The notes under the pieces were generated by a model. The model had not been told where the DNA came from, searched no databases, and saw nothing but the letters and a program-made list of their open reading frames with translations. Below are positions 26,521-34,716 of a stretch of DNA of 64,000 bases, piece by piece. Position 1 is the first letter of the stretch, and each line of letters opens with the position of its first letter. The position numbers and the translations under genes were made by a program. The stretch comes from CAIVAT01 sp037128705 (lineage in GTDB: Bacteria > Bacteroidota > Bacteroidia > Bacteroidales > FEN-979), in the NCBI GenBank assembly GCA_037128705.1, contig JBAXVX010000001.1:124001-188000 (forward strand), read 5' to 3'.

Positions 26521-27639
26521 TTAAAAGTCGATGGACTGCCCTGGATACAGATCCTTATACCCTGCTGTGATGATCTTATCTCCCTCGTTCAGCCCGCCAA
26601 CGATTTCAGTCAGCCCGTTGAAGGTAATGAATGGAATGACGGTTCTTTTCTGTGCTGTCTTCTTTCCGTTTTCTTCAACGGCTACAAAAACAAACTGACC
26701 GTCATCACGGGAGGTCTGGATGTAATTCTGAGGAATGGAGATGGCTTTTGGATTGGTATAATCCTTAATCTTCAGCACGGCAATCATATTGGCCCGATAG
26801 ATAAGGTTCGATACAGGTAGCTCAACCTCTACCAGGAAGGTACGGTTAACCGGGTTGATGTACTTACTGGCAAAGGTGATGCGTTGCTCAATTTCCTGGT
26901 TGAGGTCGGGCATGAAAACCCTTACCTGGTCGCCGGTTTTGACCTTTGATGAATAAGCTTCCCCGACATCGGCCAGGGCCTTAACCCTTGAAAAATTTAC
27001 AACGCGGAAGGCCGGAATGGGTGAGGCCGAAGAGGCCATCTGTCCAACCTTGATGGGAATATCTTCAACTGTACCATCAATGGGAGAGGTAATTACCGAC
27101 ATTTTGATCTGGTCTTCCAGCGTGGCGATGCCGTTCTGGGCTGATTCCATGTCATTCTTTGCCTTCAGATACTGAACCTCCGACCCGATTTTCTGATCCC
27201 AGAGAATCTTCTGCCGGTTGAAAATATCGGTAGCAAAGGCCAGCCTGTTCTGTAAATCTTTCAGCTGCTGCTTCAGCACCTCGGCATCAAGTTCTGCAAG
27301 GACCTGGCCCTGTTTCACTGCGTCTCCCTCATGAACCAGGATCTTGGTGACTACACCTCCCTGGTTTCGCGGGCTGACAGCCAGATTCTCGTTGCCGTCG
27401 ATGCGTCCCTGGACCTCGATATAATGCTCAAAGGTTTGTTTTGTCACGGTGGCCACAATCACCTTTGTCGCTGAAACCAGGTTGTCAGGTTTGATCTCCT
27501 TTTCGAGTTTGATGATTTCCTGGGTGAGTTTGTCGTGATCTTTTTTAAGCTGTTCCAGCTGGATTTTTTTATCTACCTCTTTACCGCTGCAACCTGCCAG
27601 GAAAATCAGTATGCCGGTAACGAAAAATATTTTTTTCAT
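26521..27639 (-). CDS. RND periplasmic adaptor lipoprotein (membrane fusion protein)
   Basis: 372 aa from the ATG at 27637-27639; a longer in-frame start at 27669 would precede the signal peptide. The lipobox FLAGC gives a lipid-anchored Cys. A short coiled coil follows (QLEQLKKDHDKLTQEIIKLEKEI). The split lipoyl domain (VSPRNQGGVVTKILVHEGDAVKQGQVLAEL and SPIDGTVEDIPIKVGQ) and beta-barrel parts are typical of AcrA-like adaptors. It bridges the RND permease, encoded next, to the TolC channel of the convergent unit. A TATCTTTG box and a GATAGGT half-site lie upstream. Confidence 0.92.
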   Translation of the reverse strand: MKKIFFVTGILIFLAGCSGKEVDKKIQLEQLKKDHDKLTQEIIKLEKEIKPDNLVSATKVIVATVTKQTFEHYIEVQGRIDGNENLAVSPRNQGGVVTKILVHEGDAVKQGQVLAELDAEVLKQQLKDLQNRLAFATDIFNRQKILWDQKIGSEVQYLKAKNDMESAQNGIATLEDQIKMSVITSPIDGTVEDIPIKVGQMASSASPIPAFRVVNFSRVKALADVGEAYSSKVKTGDQVRVFMPDLNQEIEQRITFASKYINPVNRTFLVEVELPVSNLIYRANMIAVLKIKDYTNPKAISIPQNYIQTSRDDGQFVFVAVEENGKKTAQKRTVIPFITFNGLTEIVGGLNEGDKIITAGYKDLYPGQSIDF

Positions 27640-27691
27640 ATATACAAACGTATGGATTAGAATTGACAAGGATAAATCATTATTAGGAGCG

Positions 27692-27702
27692 CAAAGATAG
27701 GT
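27692..27702 (-). promoter_or_regulatory. -7 box of the adaptor/permease unit overlapping a GATAGGT half-site
   Basis: The minus strand reads TATCTTTG at 27692-27699. Plus-strand GATAGGT at 27696-27702 repeats the left half of the palindrome in front of the first TetR gene. Confidence 0.4.
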
Positions 27703-27730
27703 ATTTTCCTGTCCTAAAAAACTTTTTGAA

Positions 27731-27744
27731 GGAAAATCGTTTCC
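27731..27744. promoter_or_regulatory. Inverted repeat GGAAA-N4-TTTCC upstream of the second TetR
   Basis: Perfect 5-bp arms with a 4-bp centre, 15 bases upstream of the -7 box at 27759-27766. A possible operator. Confidence 0.3.
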
Positions 27745-27758
27745 GAAGCCGTTTTGTG

Positions 27759-27766
27759 TATCTTTG
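27759..27766 (+). promoter_or_regulatory. -7 box TATCTTTG for the second TetR gene
   Basis: Matches TAnnTTTG and ends four bases before the ATG at 27771, so the transcript would be leaderless or nearly so. Confidence 0.5.
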
Positions 27767-27770
27767 CCCT

Positions 27771-28397
27771 ATGGACAGTAAAATACTTAACATTCTTGAT
27801 TTGGTAAAAAAATTATACCAGAGATATGGCATTAAGAGTGTTACGATGGATGATGTGGCAAAACACCTGGGCGTATCAAAAAAAACCCTTTACGAACATT
27901 TCAGCGATAAGGAAGACCTGGTGCGGAATGTCATGATGCAGGAACACGATCACCAGTGCGAATTCCTTCGTTCAATCGAGGAAAAGAAATTAAATGCAAT
28001 TGAAGAGCTGTTCGAGGTTTATCATACGCTCAACCTCGTTTTCAGGGAACACAATCCCTCCATGGAATATGATTTAAAAAAGTATTACCCCGGATTATTT
28101 CTGGCCATAAAAACCGGGCGGCGCAAACAGATTTATGAGTCGGTTTACAACAACCTCAATAAGGGGAAGAAGGAGGGATTGTACCGTAAAGATCTAAACT
28201 CGAAAATAATTGCAAAACTTCACCTTATCAGGACAGAAAATCTCTTTGACAATGATCTTTTTACACAGGAGGAGCTCGTCTCATTCAAGATGTTTCACGA
28301 AATCTTCGTGTACCACCTTCAGGGTATACTGAGTCATGAAGGGCGCAGTTTCTTTGAAAACAACTTTGAAAAATTCAAAGCAACACTCTCTTTTTAG
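27771..28397 (+). CDS. TetR-family regulator of the efflux locus (second copy)
   Basis: 208 aa from ATG 27771; the frame is open from 27726, but the promoter box lies between, so the later start is preferred. The helix-turn-helix (SVTMDDVAKHLGVSKKTLYEHFSDKEDLV) and the ligand-domain motif PSMEYDLKKYYPGLF are clearly related to the TetR at 21113, so the two are paralogues. It is divergent from the adaptor/permease unit and probably controls it from the shared 130-base intergenic region. Confidence 0.88.
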   Translation: MDSKILNILDLVKKLYQRYGIKSVTMDDVAKHLGVSKKTLYEHFSDKEDLVRNVMMQEHDHQCEFLRSIEEKKLNAIEELFEVYHTLNLVFREHNPSMEYDLKKYYPGLFLAIKTGRRKQIYESVYNNLNKGKKEGLYRKDLNSKIIAKLHLIRTENLFDNDLFTQEELVSFKMFHEIFVYHLQGILSHEGRSFFENNFEKFKATLSF

Positions 28398-28460
28398 TAA
28401 TTTTACGCCCCTCAGGCAACTAAATTTTCTTTAGCACGTCTAAATTTTAGTTAATGTTGG

Positions 28461-29033
28461 ATGCTCATTGACGATTCCATTATCGAGGGCTGCGTTGCAG
28501 GAAAGCGCAGTGCCCAGAGCGCCCTTTACCGTGAATGTTCTTCGGTAATGTTGTCGGTTTGTCTGCGGTATGCCCAAAATCGTGATGAAGCAGAGGACAT
28601 TCTTCAGGAGGCATTCGTGAAAATATTTCAACATATCGGCACCTACAGGAAAGAGGGATCCTTTGAAGGATGGATGAAACGAATCATGATCAACCATGCA
28701 TTGAATTATTATCGCAAGAACCGAAAATTACCTTTTCATGAAGACATTGAAAATATCAATGAAACGGAAATCATAACAATCTCCGATCAACCGCAGGGGA
28801 GCCCACCGGTATCGGCTGAAAAACTGCTGGCCCTGATCCAGATGCTTCCGCCTGGTTATCGCATGGTGTTTAACATGTATGTGTTTGAAGAATATAGCCA
28901 TAAAGAAATTTCAGAAGTCCTGAGCATATCTGAAAATACTTCTAAGACCCAACTACTCAAGGCACGCAGAATGTTACGGAATAAATTATTTGAATTAAAT
29001 ATTTTGAAAAATACGGCAGTGATCGATGAATAA
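28461..29033 (+). CDS. ECF-type RNA polymerase sigma factor (first of two)
   Basis: 190 aa. Region 2 is seen in SVCLRYAQNRDEAEDILQEAFVKIF and the following GSFEGWMKRIMINHALNYYRKN. Region 4 is in LPPGYRMVFNMYVFEEYSHKEISEVLSISENTSKTQLLKARRML. Length and layout are those of Bacteroidetes ECF factors. It overlaps the following membrane/barrel protein by eight bases, the expected position of its anti-sigma partner. It is closely related to the ECF factor at 32036, suggesting a local duplication of the sigma/anti-sigma cassette. Confidence 0.93.
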   Translation: MLIDDSIIEGCVAGKRSAQSALYRECSSVMLSVCLRYAQNRDEAEDILQEAFVKIFQHIGTYRKEGSFEGWMKRIMINHALNYYRKNRKLPFHEDIENINETEIITISDQPQGSPPVSAEKLLALIQMLPPGYRMVFNMYVFEEYSHKEISEVLSISENTSKTQLLKARRMLRNKLFELNILKNTAVIDE

Positions 29034-30465
29034 AAATTTAAAATTCAAGGATTTTGAAGAAGGGGGAATGGATGGGTTCCTGCGACAAACCCTGGATGGT
29101 CATCGCATCGAACCAAGAGCCGGCCTTTGGAAGACAATAAGCCGGAAATTACTTTGGAGGGAAATCAGACATTTAAATTTTAAAAATGTTCCCGCCAGGT
29201 TCCTGGTTGCCGGTACAGCCGGATTACTTGTTATCTCCTCCATCCTGTACCTCATCCTTCCCGGCAACACGGTGCAGATCGCTGTAACCACTTCAAATAA
29301 CCCTGCCACTGTTCCGGTTTTAACTGTTACAAAATCAACGCCTTCCGGTAATATCACCGCTGCCGTCCAGCCCGACTCCAAAATTTCAACCAACCCGTCA
29401 ACCATTGATATTCCTTCAGCTGGTTCTGGTAAAAATATTATTTCAGGCATCAATTTAACCCGCACAACAACACCTGTCCCCGCTTCTAAGGTGAATCAGG
29501 CCCCCCACCGGGGGAATCTCCTGGCCGTTGTCCCGGCAGGAACCGGAAAAACGGTTTCCTATGAAGCCAAATCTACTTCAGAGTTTTCAACCCCGGTCAC
29601 GACCGGGCAATCGGGCATGGTTCTTCCGGTTTCACATTTCGACATTTCCAGGCTGTTGCCAATTGAATCTTCTCTGTTCTGGATTCAACCCGGCAAGGAT
29701 ACGATCATTTCGATCAGTACGCCAAACGGAATTCTGAAGTACAGGAAAGAGCGCCAGTCAGCAGTTCAGTTTTATTCAGCCAGCCTGGGAGTTGACCCCG
29801 AAGTGGCATTTAATGCACAGCCTGATGTGAACACAACCTTTAATTTCTGGATAAGCGGAAGGATAGCCTATCACATTTCGAGGTTCTCCGTTACCACCGG
29901 TATTGGACTTGGGTACGTTTTCGATGAAGGTAAATATCGCGTCGATTACCAGAGCCTCGACAGCATTGGTTATTTCAACAATGTGGTTTCATTTGCTACC
30001 GGAGCAAACAATGAGATCATATACAATACGGAAACAAAAAATGTTTATGACAGCCTGAGACACATGGCCGATGACCGGACCCGCAACCGGTATACCTATC
30101 TACAGGTGCCCTTCTTACTTGGCTACCGGATATTCGAATCAAATGCTGTCAGCCTCACTTTCCAGGCAGGCCCTGCAGTTTCATTCCTGGTTTCTTCCAG
30201 AATGTCAGATCCTTTGATCAATTATCCCAACGCCCGGATTATCAAGATAGAAGATAATACCCCGACACGTGTTACCACAAACTGGCAATTATGGGCCAAT
30301 CTCAATCTTGAAATCAGGTTGAACCGCAAAATCAGCCTTTATGTTGAACCTTCCTGCAAGTATTATCTGAAACCGATCGTTGAGCAGGAAAATATGAGTT
30401 TTAAAGCCCCCTGGTCTGTTGGCCTGGGTGTTGGGATTCAATTCAACTTTGGAAAAAAACAGTAA
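29026..30465 (+). CDS. Anti-sigma-like protein with one TM helix and C-terminal outer-membrane-type beta domain
   Basis: 479 aa. Residues 1-58 are predicted cytoplasmic and contain Pro30-x4-Trp35-xx-Ile38-xxx-Leu42, the same pattern as in the second anti-sigma-like protein. A TM helix spans about 59-79 (FLVAGTAGLLVISSILYLIL). A Ser/Thr/Pro-rich linker of about 130 residues follows. The C-terminal ~240 residues alternate hydrophobic and polar residues like an outer-membrane barrel (ISRFSVTTGIGLGYVFDEGKY, YLQVPFLLGYRI) and end VGLGVGIQFNFGKKQ. Coupled to the ECF gene by overlap. An envelope-spanning sensor that holds the sigma factor is the natural reading but is inference. Confidence 0.7.
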   Translation: MNKNLKFKDFEEGGMDGFLRQTLDGHRIEPRAGLWKTISRKLLWREIRHLNFKNVPARFLVAGTAGLLVISSILYLILPGNTVQIAVTTSNNPATVPVLTVTKSTPSGNITAAVQPDSKISTNPSTIDIPSAGSGKNIISGINLTRTTTPVPASKVNQAPHRGNLLAVVPAGTGKTVSYEAKSTSEFSTPVTTGQSGMVLPVSHFDISRLLPIESSLFWIQPGKDTIISISTPNGILKYRKERQSAVQFYSASLGVDPEVAFNAQPDVNTTFNFWISGRIAYHISRFSVTTGIGLGYVFDEGKYRVDYQSLDSIGYFNNVVSFATGANNEIIYNTETKNVYDSLRHMADDRTRNRYTYLQVPFLLGYRIFESNAVSLTFQAGPAVSFLVSSRMSDPLINYPNARIIKIEDNTPTRVTTNWQLWANLNLEIRLNRKISLYVEPSCKYYLKPIVEQENMSFKAPWSVGLGVGIQFNFGKKQ

Positions 30466-30469
30466 AATC

Positions 30470-31987
30470 ATGAGAAGTGCGCTATGGATATTCCTGCTGA
30501 TGATTTTCCCCTTTTCAGGTTGGACTCAGGCAGAAGATAACGGAGATAATGTTACAGCTTGTGTTGCTAACTTTCATGCTGACCATGATTCACAGGATCC
30601 GCTTACCATCCATTTTAAAGATGAGTCATCGGGACAAATTACCCATTGGCAGTGGAGTTTTGGCGATGGCGTGACCTCCACAGAGCAAAGTCCGGTTCAT
30701 ACCTTCCTGGCAGAAGGAACCTACATCGTATGCCTTACCGTATTCAATAATGATCCTGGAAACACATGTCATGATGCGATATGTAAACCGGTAACCGTCA
30801 CGATTCCCCCTGTATGCGATGCTATCTTTACGGCTGAACTCGATTCCATGAATCATGCGCCAAACACCTTTAAATTCAACAATCATTCGACCGGCAATCC
30901 TACCAGTTATTTATGGACGTTTGATGACGGTGCGACCTATCCGTTCCGAGATGTAATCCATCAGTTTCAGACCGCAGGCGATCATGAGGTCTGCCTTCGC
31001 ATTATCAATGAAAAGCAGGGAGTGATCCTTTGCAGAGATTCTGTATGTCATAAGATTACTACAGCGAAATATTTCAATCTGGGAGGGCATATGTTTGCAG
31101 GGACCTATCCGATAAACAATCCTGTTTCGACTGGCGATACGGGGCTGGCTTTCCTGTACAGGAAGAACGGGAATAACCTTGTCCTTTTCGATATGGCCAG
31201 GTTTACAAATTTGGGTTATTATGCTTTTCCCAATGTTCTTAAAGGGAATTACATCGTCAGGGCAACCCTTACCCCCGGTTCAGCCCGCTATTCACAGTAT
31301 TTTCAAGGATATTTTCCAAATGAGCTGATGTGGAAAGAAAGTTCTGTTCTGCACCTGAATGACAGCAGCATGTTTTCGTCCAATATTTATCTTTCACCTA
31401 CCATTGACACGCTCTCAGGTCCGGGAAGAATCATGGGCACGGTTGTTCCAGCGGCAAAAGCGGATAATCCGGGGGGCATTCCTTTCGCTGAGGTCATCCT
31501 GTATGATGAATATTTAACCACTCCGTTGAAGTTCGCTGTAACAGATGAATCGGGCAATTTTGAAATAGGCAGTTTGCCCTTTGGCGCATACAAACTGTAT
31601 GTCGACTTTCCGGGAAAATATTCCAGGTTAACGTCAGTCTGGCTCGATTCATCCACACCGGAAGCCTATGGCATGAACCTGCAACTCTTTGAACATGATG
31701 TCACCGGGATAGATGATATCACCAGGGGATCCATTGTTTCGAGCGAATTATTCCCAAATCCGGCAGGGAGTTCGGTAAGTGTGATCATTCATCCCGGAAA
31801 CGCCACCACCCTGAAATTTGAAATCCTTGATATGACAGGTCGCAACCTCTATTCAGCCACAAAAGTATGTCTTGCTGGATCAAATCTGATCACCCTGCCG
31901 GTAAGTCAAATTCCTTCCGGGATTTATTTGTTTGCCATAAAAACGATGGAGGGATCTGTTATTCTGATAAAAAAAATGGTAAAGTAA
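30470..31987 (+). CDS. PKD-domain surface protein with T9SS sorting tail
   Basis: 505 aa from ATG 30470, four bases after the previous stop; the longer frame from 30419 lies inside the preceding gene. Signal peptide RSALWIFLLMIFPFSGWTQ. Two PKD domains follow (WQWSFGDGVTSTEQSPVHTF and SYLWTFDDGATYPF), each in a Cys-containing frame. A middle region includes a carboxypeptidase-regulatory-like module (PFAEVILYDEY...GNFEIGSLPFGAYKLYVDFPG). The last ~75 residues are a type A T9SS tail: SSELFPNPAGSSVSV, FEILDMTGRNLYS, IPSGIYLFAIK and KKMVK. Probably secreted and surface-attached, with a binding or adhesive role. It sits between two ECF cassettes and is probably in the same transcript. Confidence 0.85.
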   Translation: MRSALWIFLLMIFPFSGWTQAEDNGDNVTACVANFHADHDSQDPLTIHFKDESSGQITHWQWSFGDGVTSTEQSPVHTFLAEGTYIVCLTVFNNDPGNTCHDAICKPVTVTIPPVCDAIFTAELDSMNHAPNTFKFNNHSTGNPTSYLWTFDDGATYPFRDVIHQFQTAGDHEVCLRIINEKQGVILCRDSVCHKITTAKYFNLGGHMFAGTYPINNPVSTGDTGLAFLYRKNGNNLVLFDMARFTNLGYYAFPNVLKGNYIVRATLTPGSARYSQYFQGYFPNELMWKESSVLHLNDSSMFSSNIYLSPTIDTLSGPGRIMGTVVPAAKADNPGGIPFAEVILYDEYLTTPLKFAVTDESGNFEIGSLPFGAYKLYVDFPGKYSRLTSVWLDSSTPEAYGMNLQLFEHDVTGIDDITRGSIVSSELFPNPAGSSVSVIIHPGNATTLKFEILDMTGRNLYSATKVCLAGSNLITLPVSQIPSGIYLFAIKTMEGSVILIKKMVK

Positions 31988-32035
31988 TTTTATAAAACCA
32001 TTACATTTACCCCGAATTTTTTCGACGTGTCATTG

Positions 32036-32590
32036 ATGCATCCCGATCACGACCTGATTTCCAGATGTCTTAACCACGAGCGTGCTTCTCAGAAAATATT
32101 TTATGAGAAGTTTGCTTCTGTCATGTATGGAATCTGCTTACGGTATGCAGCAAGTGTTACGGAGGCACAGGATATCCTTCAGACTGGCTTTATGTACGTT
32201 TTCTGTAATCTGCATCAGTTCAGGTACGAAGGATCCCTCGAAGGATGGGTGAAGAAAACGATCATCCATGCAGCACTCAACTTTTGGAAAAAAAATGCCA
32301 AATTCCGTCTGGAGATTGAATTAAAAGAAATTGATGATGTTGCAACCTTTTCGGTGGATGCATTGTCTATTATATCAGAAAAGGAGTTGCTTGCCATTAT
32401 TCAGGATCTTTCAGAGGGCTCCCGGGTGGTATTTAATCTGGCAGCAATAGAGGGACACAGGCATAAGGAGATCGCAGCGATGCTCGGCATAACAGAAGAA
32501 GCATCAAAATCACGATTCTCTCGGGCCAAGAGGCTCATCATAAAACAATTGAAGGAAATGGAAACAGAACGATTAAAAAAGAGAGAATGA
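32036..32590 (+). CDS. ECF-type RNA polymerase sigma factor (second of two)
   Basis: 184 aa from ATG 32036; a GTG three codons upstream (32027) is also possible. Region 2 is SVMYGICLRYAASVTEAQDILQTGFMYVF followed by GSLEGWVKKTIIHAALNFWKKN. Region 4 is LSEGSRVVFNLAAIEGHRHKEIAAMLGITEEASKSRFSRAKRL. It aligns along its length with the ECF factor at 28461, so the pair looks like a tandem duplication that has diverged. The stop overlaps the next gene (ATGA). Target promoters are not deducible from sequence. Confidence 0.92.
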   Translation: MHPDHDLISRCLNHERASQKIFYEKFASVMYGICLRYAASVTEAQDILQTGFMYVFCNLHQFRYEGSLEGWVKKTIIHAALNFWKKNAKFRLEIELKEIDDVATFSVDALSIISEKELLAIIQDLSEGSRVVFNLAAIEGHRHKEIAAMLGITEEASKSRFSRAKRLIIKQLKEMETERLKKRE

Positions 32591-33180
32591 TTATGGAAGA
32601 TCAAGATCCCATAGAACAAAAGTTCAAATCGACTTTTTCCGATTTCAAAAAGGACCCCCCCGCCAGTGTTTGGGAGAATCTGCAGCGTGAATTGCATCCC
32701 GAACCGAAAACAGTGAATTTTTGGGCGCAGATTACCAGGGATCCTGTTTTTCAGGAAAGGCTGTTGAAACGTTATCTTGCCATAGCCGGGGTGGCCATTT
32801 TCCTGTTCCTGGCTGTTGTTTATTTTGCCACCAGCGACCGGCATACGGTCAGGGGCCAGGCCCATGCAGGAGAATCCCGTCTGAGCGGCGGAACTGCCGT
32901 TTTATTCCGGATCGAGGATAAAATAAAGCCGTGGGATTCAGTGAAACATTACCGTTCCGCCATGATCGACGACAATGGGAATTATAAATTTTCCGGAGTA
33001 GAGACCGGAACCTACCTGTTGCGAATTGCACCCGAATCAAGCTCGGAAGCAGCGAAAAAATATCTGCCATCCTGGTTTGATGAGCATGAAAGCCCCGACT
33101 CATCGCATGTTATCATCATTCATACTGATGACATTCATGCCGATGTCCATTTGATAAGGAAAGGTGAAGGGGAGAAATAA
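32587..33180 (+). CDS. Probable anti-sigma factor, single TM, periplasmic beta domain
   Basis: 197 aa. The N-terminal cytoplasmic part carries Pro24-x4-Trp29-xx-Leu32-xxx-Leu36 (PPASVWENLQREL). It has no zinc-binding HxxxCxxC of ZAS anti-sigma factors. A TM helix lies at about 63-81 (YLAIAGVAIFLFLAVVYFA). The periplasmic part looks like a small carboxypeptidase-regulatory or Cna-B beta domain (DNGNYKFSGVETGTYLLRI). Translationally coupled to the second ECF gene by a four-base overlap, which is the main argument for its role. It shares its N-terminal pattern but not its C-terminal domain with the protein at 29026. Confidence 0.72.
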   Translation: MIMEDQDPIEQKFKSTFSDFKKDPPASVWENLQRELHPEPKTVNFWAQITRDPVFQERLLKRYLAIAGVAIFLFLAVVYFATSDRHTVRGQAHAGESRLSGGTAVLFRIEDKIKPWDSVKHYRSAMIDDNGNYKFSGVETGTYLLRIAPESSSEAAKKYLPSWFDEHESPDSSHVIIIHTDDIHADVHLIRKGEGEK

Positions 33181-33193
33181 CCGAGAACCCCGG

Positions 33194-33640
33194 TTAATTA
33201 TCCACCGCGAACCATTCGGCGTAAGAGTTTGAAGTTTCGCGCAAACGGAGGCTGTGAAGTTTGATCCCGTCGGGCAATAACTCACGAATGCGCTTCGCAA
33301 AATCAATCAGGAAATTTTCACTGGTCGGCTGGTAGGGAAGAACCACAATATTGGTAAAAGGTTCACCGAGTTTCTCAAGATCCTTTTGCAGCATTTCTGA
33401 ATTGAGAAGGAGCGCATGATCAAAGGGATCAACAATGTGCTTTTTTATGATCTTTTTCAGCTCACCGAAATCCATGACCATGCCAAGTTTGGCTGATCCG
33501 GGATCACATACCGGGGAACCAATGATGGTTACTGACAACTCGTATGAATGGCCATGTACATTCCGGCACGGACCGTCATACCCTTTCAGGGCATGGGCCG
33601 CCTCAAACCTGAATTCTTTTGTTACCCTGATTTGATTCAT
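33194..33640 (-). CDS. queD: 6-carboxytetrahydropterin synthase QueD-type
   Basis: 148 aa from the ATG at 33638-33640; the frame extends to 33715, but that would run into mntP. The zinc ligands are His16 (FEAAHAL), His29 and His31 (VHGHSYEL), and the catalytic Cys25 stands four residues before His29, the CxxxHGH spacing of QueD. Converts dihydroneopterin triphosphate to 6-carboxy-tetrahydropterin on the queuosine path. A second family member with different spacing is at 48026. It has its own TATCTTTG box upstream and is last on the minus strand after mntP. Confidence 0.88.
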   Translation of the reverse strand: MNQIRVTKEFRFEAAHALKGYDGPCRNVHGHSYELSVTIIGSPVCDPGSAKLGMVMDFGELKKIIKKHIVDPFDHALLLNSEMLQKDLEKLGEPFTNIVVLPYQPTSENFLIDFAKRIRELLPDGIKLHSLRLRETSNSYAEWFAVDN

Positions 33641-33657
33641 GGTGAATGAATGAGTGG

Positions 33658-33665
33658 CAAAGATA
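33658..33665 (-). promoter_or_regulatory. -7 box TATCTTTG for queD
   Basis: The minus-strand TAnnTTTG match lies 18 bases before the queD start, in the 52-base gap after mntP. No -33 element is clear. Confidence 0.45.
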
Positions 33666-33692
33666 CAAAAAACACGCATCCGGACCACTATG

Positions 33693-34253
33693 TCAGAGGA
33701 TGGCAAGATGTTCAAGTACCACTTTGATGCCGATGCCTATCAGTACAAGACCACCAGCGAATTCAGCCCATCGGGCAGGAAGAAAGGAGGTCTTTTCTCC
33801 GATTTTGGCCCCGGCCACAGAAACGAGGAATGTGATGACCGAAATAATAAGGATGGCTTCATAGATATTGGCTTTGATAAATCCGAAACCAACACCGGTA
33901 ATTAATGCGTCAATGCTCGTGGCAACAGAAAGCGTGAGTAAAATGGATAAATTCCGGATGTCAACTGACTTTTTGTTCTCTCCGGTGGAAAAGGACTGCC
34001 AGGCCATTTTCACCCCGATAAAAGCCAGGAGTGCAAAAGCGATCCAATGATCGACCGGTGTGATAAACGACTGAAGGGAATGTCCGACCATCCATCCGAT
34101 CAGGGGCATCCCCCCCTGGAAAAGTCCGAAAAGCATGGCCATTCTCAGAATATCCTTCCATTTCAATTTTTGTGAGGATCCAAAACTGAGGGATACCGCA
34201 AAGCAATCCATAGAGAGGCCAAGCGAAATAAGAAAAAGCTCTGTAAGGTTCAA
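33693..34253 (-). CDS. mntP: Manganese efflux pump MntP
   Basis: 186 aa with six hydrophobic segments arranged as two three-helix repeats. SLGLSMDCFAVSLSFG with Asp16 in TM1 and the matching SVATSIDALITGVGF in TM4 are the MntP family signature. Exports Mn2+ across the inner membrane. The start overlaps the msrC stop by four bases, so it is translationally coupled to msrC rather than preceded by a riboswitch leader such as yybP-ykoY. Its operon with msrC and tnaA is unusual. Confidence 0.9.
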   Translation of the reverse strand: MNLTELFLISLGLSMDCFAVSLSFGSSQKLKWKDILRMAMLFGLFQGGMPLIGWMVGHSLQSFITPVDHWIAFALLAFIGVKMAWQSFSTGENKKSVDIRNLSILLTLSVATSIDALITGVGFGFIKANIYEAILIISVITFLVSVAGAKIGEKTSFLPARWAEFAGGLVLIGIGIKVVLEHLAIL

Positions 34254-34711
34254 CGGTAGATCAGATTAACGATTTTCTCCAGCCATTCAGCATCGGCGGA
34301 GTCAAATGAATTCAACCCCTTGCTGTCTACATCAAGGACCCCGGTGATTTCGCCCTGAAGATTTATTACCGGTACAACAATTTCAGAAAGGGAATGCGAA
34401 TCACAGGCAATATGCCCGGGAAACTGGTGCACATCCGGTACAATGATGGTTTTCTGCTGATCGATTCCAGCCCAGCACACCCCGGCATGTTTCTGAAGCA
34501 CCTGGCAGGCAAGCGGTCCCTGGTATGTTTTAACAAGGAGATCTCCAGCTTTCAGGAAGTAAAACCCCGTCCAGAAAAAGTACTCCATTTTATGATGGAG
34601 CACTGCCACAATGGTAGCCATTCGGGCATCCGCATCGGTTGATTTGGCCAGTAGTGCCTGAAGCTGCAGGAAAAGCCGCATGTAGCGGGCATGCTTTTTT
34701 TTTGGATCCAT
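34250..34711 (-). CDS. msrC: Free methionine-(R)-sulfoxide reductase (GAF domain)
   Basis: 153 aa. A single GAF domain with the three redox cysteines of the family, Cys69, Cys79 and Cys103, in GPLACQVLQKHAGVCW and GHIACDS. Their spacing (10 and 24) equals that of E. coli fRMsr. SEIVVPV and GVLDVDS complete the domain. Reduces free Met-R-sulfoxide in the cytosol using thioredoxin. It starts five bases after tnaA and overlaps mntP, forming a compact minus-strand operon. Confidence 0.93.
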   Translation of the reverse strand: MDPKKKHARYMRLFLQLQALLAKSTDADARMATIVAVLHHKMEYFFWTGFYFLKAGDLLVKTYQGPLACQVLQKHAGVCWAGIDQQKTIIVPDVHQFPGHIACDSHSLSEIVVPVINLQGEITGVLDVDSKGLNSFDSADAEWLEKIVNLIYR

Positions 34712-34716
34712 TAAAA

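Noticed and set aside
33640..34300. Manganese riboswitch ahead of mntP
   Set aside because: mntP overlaps the upstream msrC gene, leaving no leader for a yybP-ykoY element.
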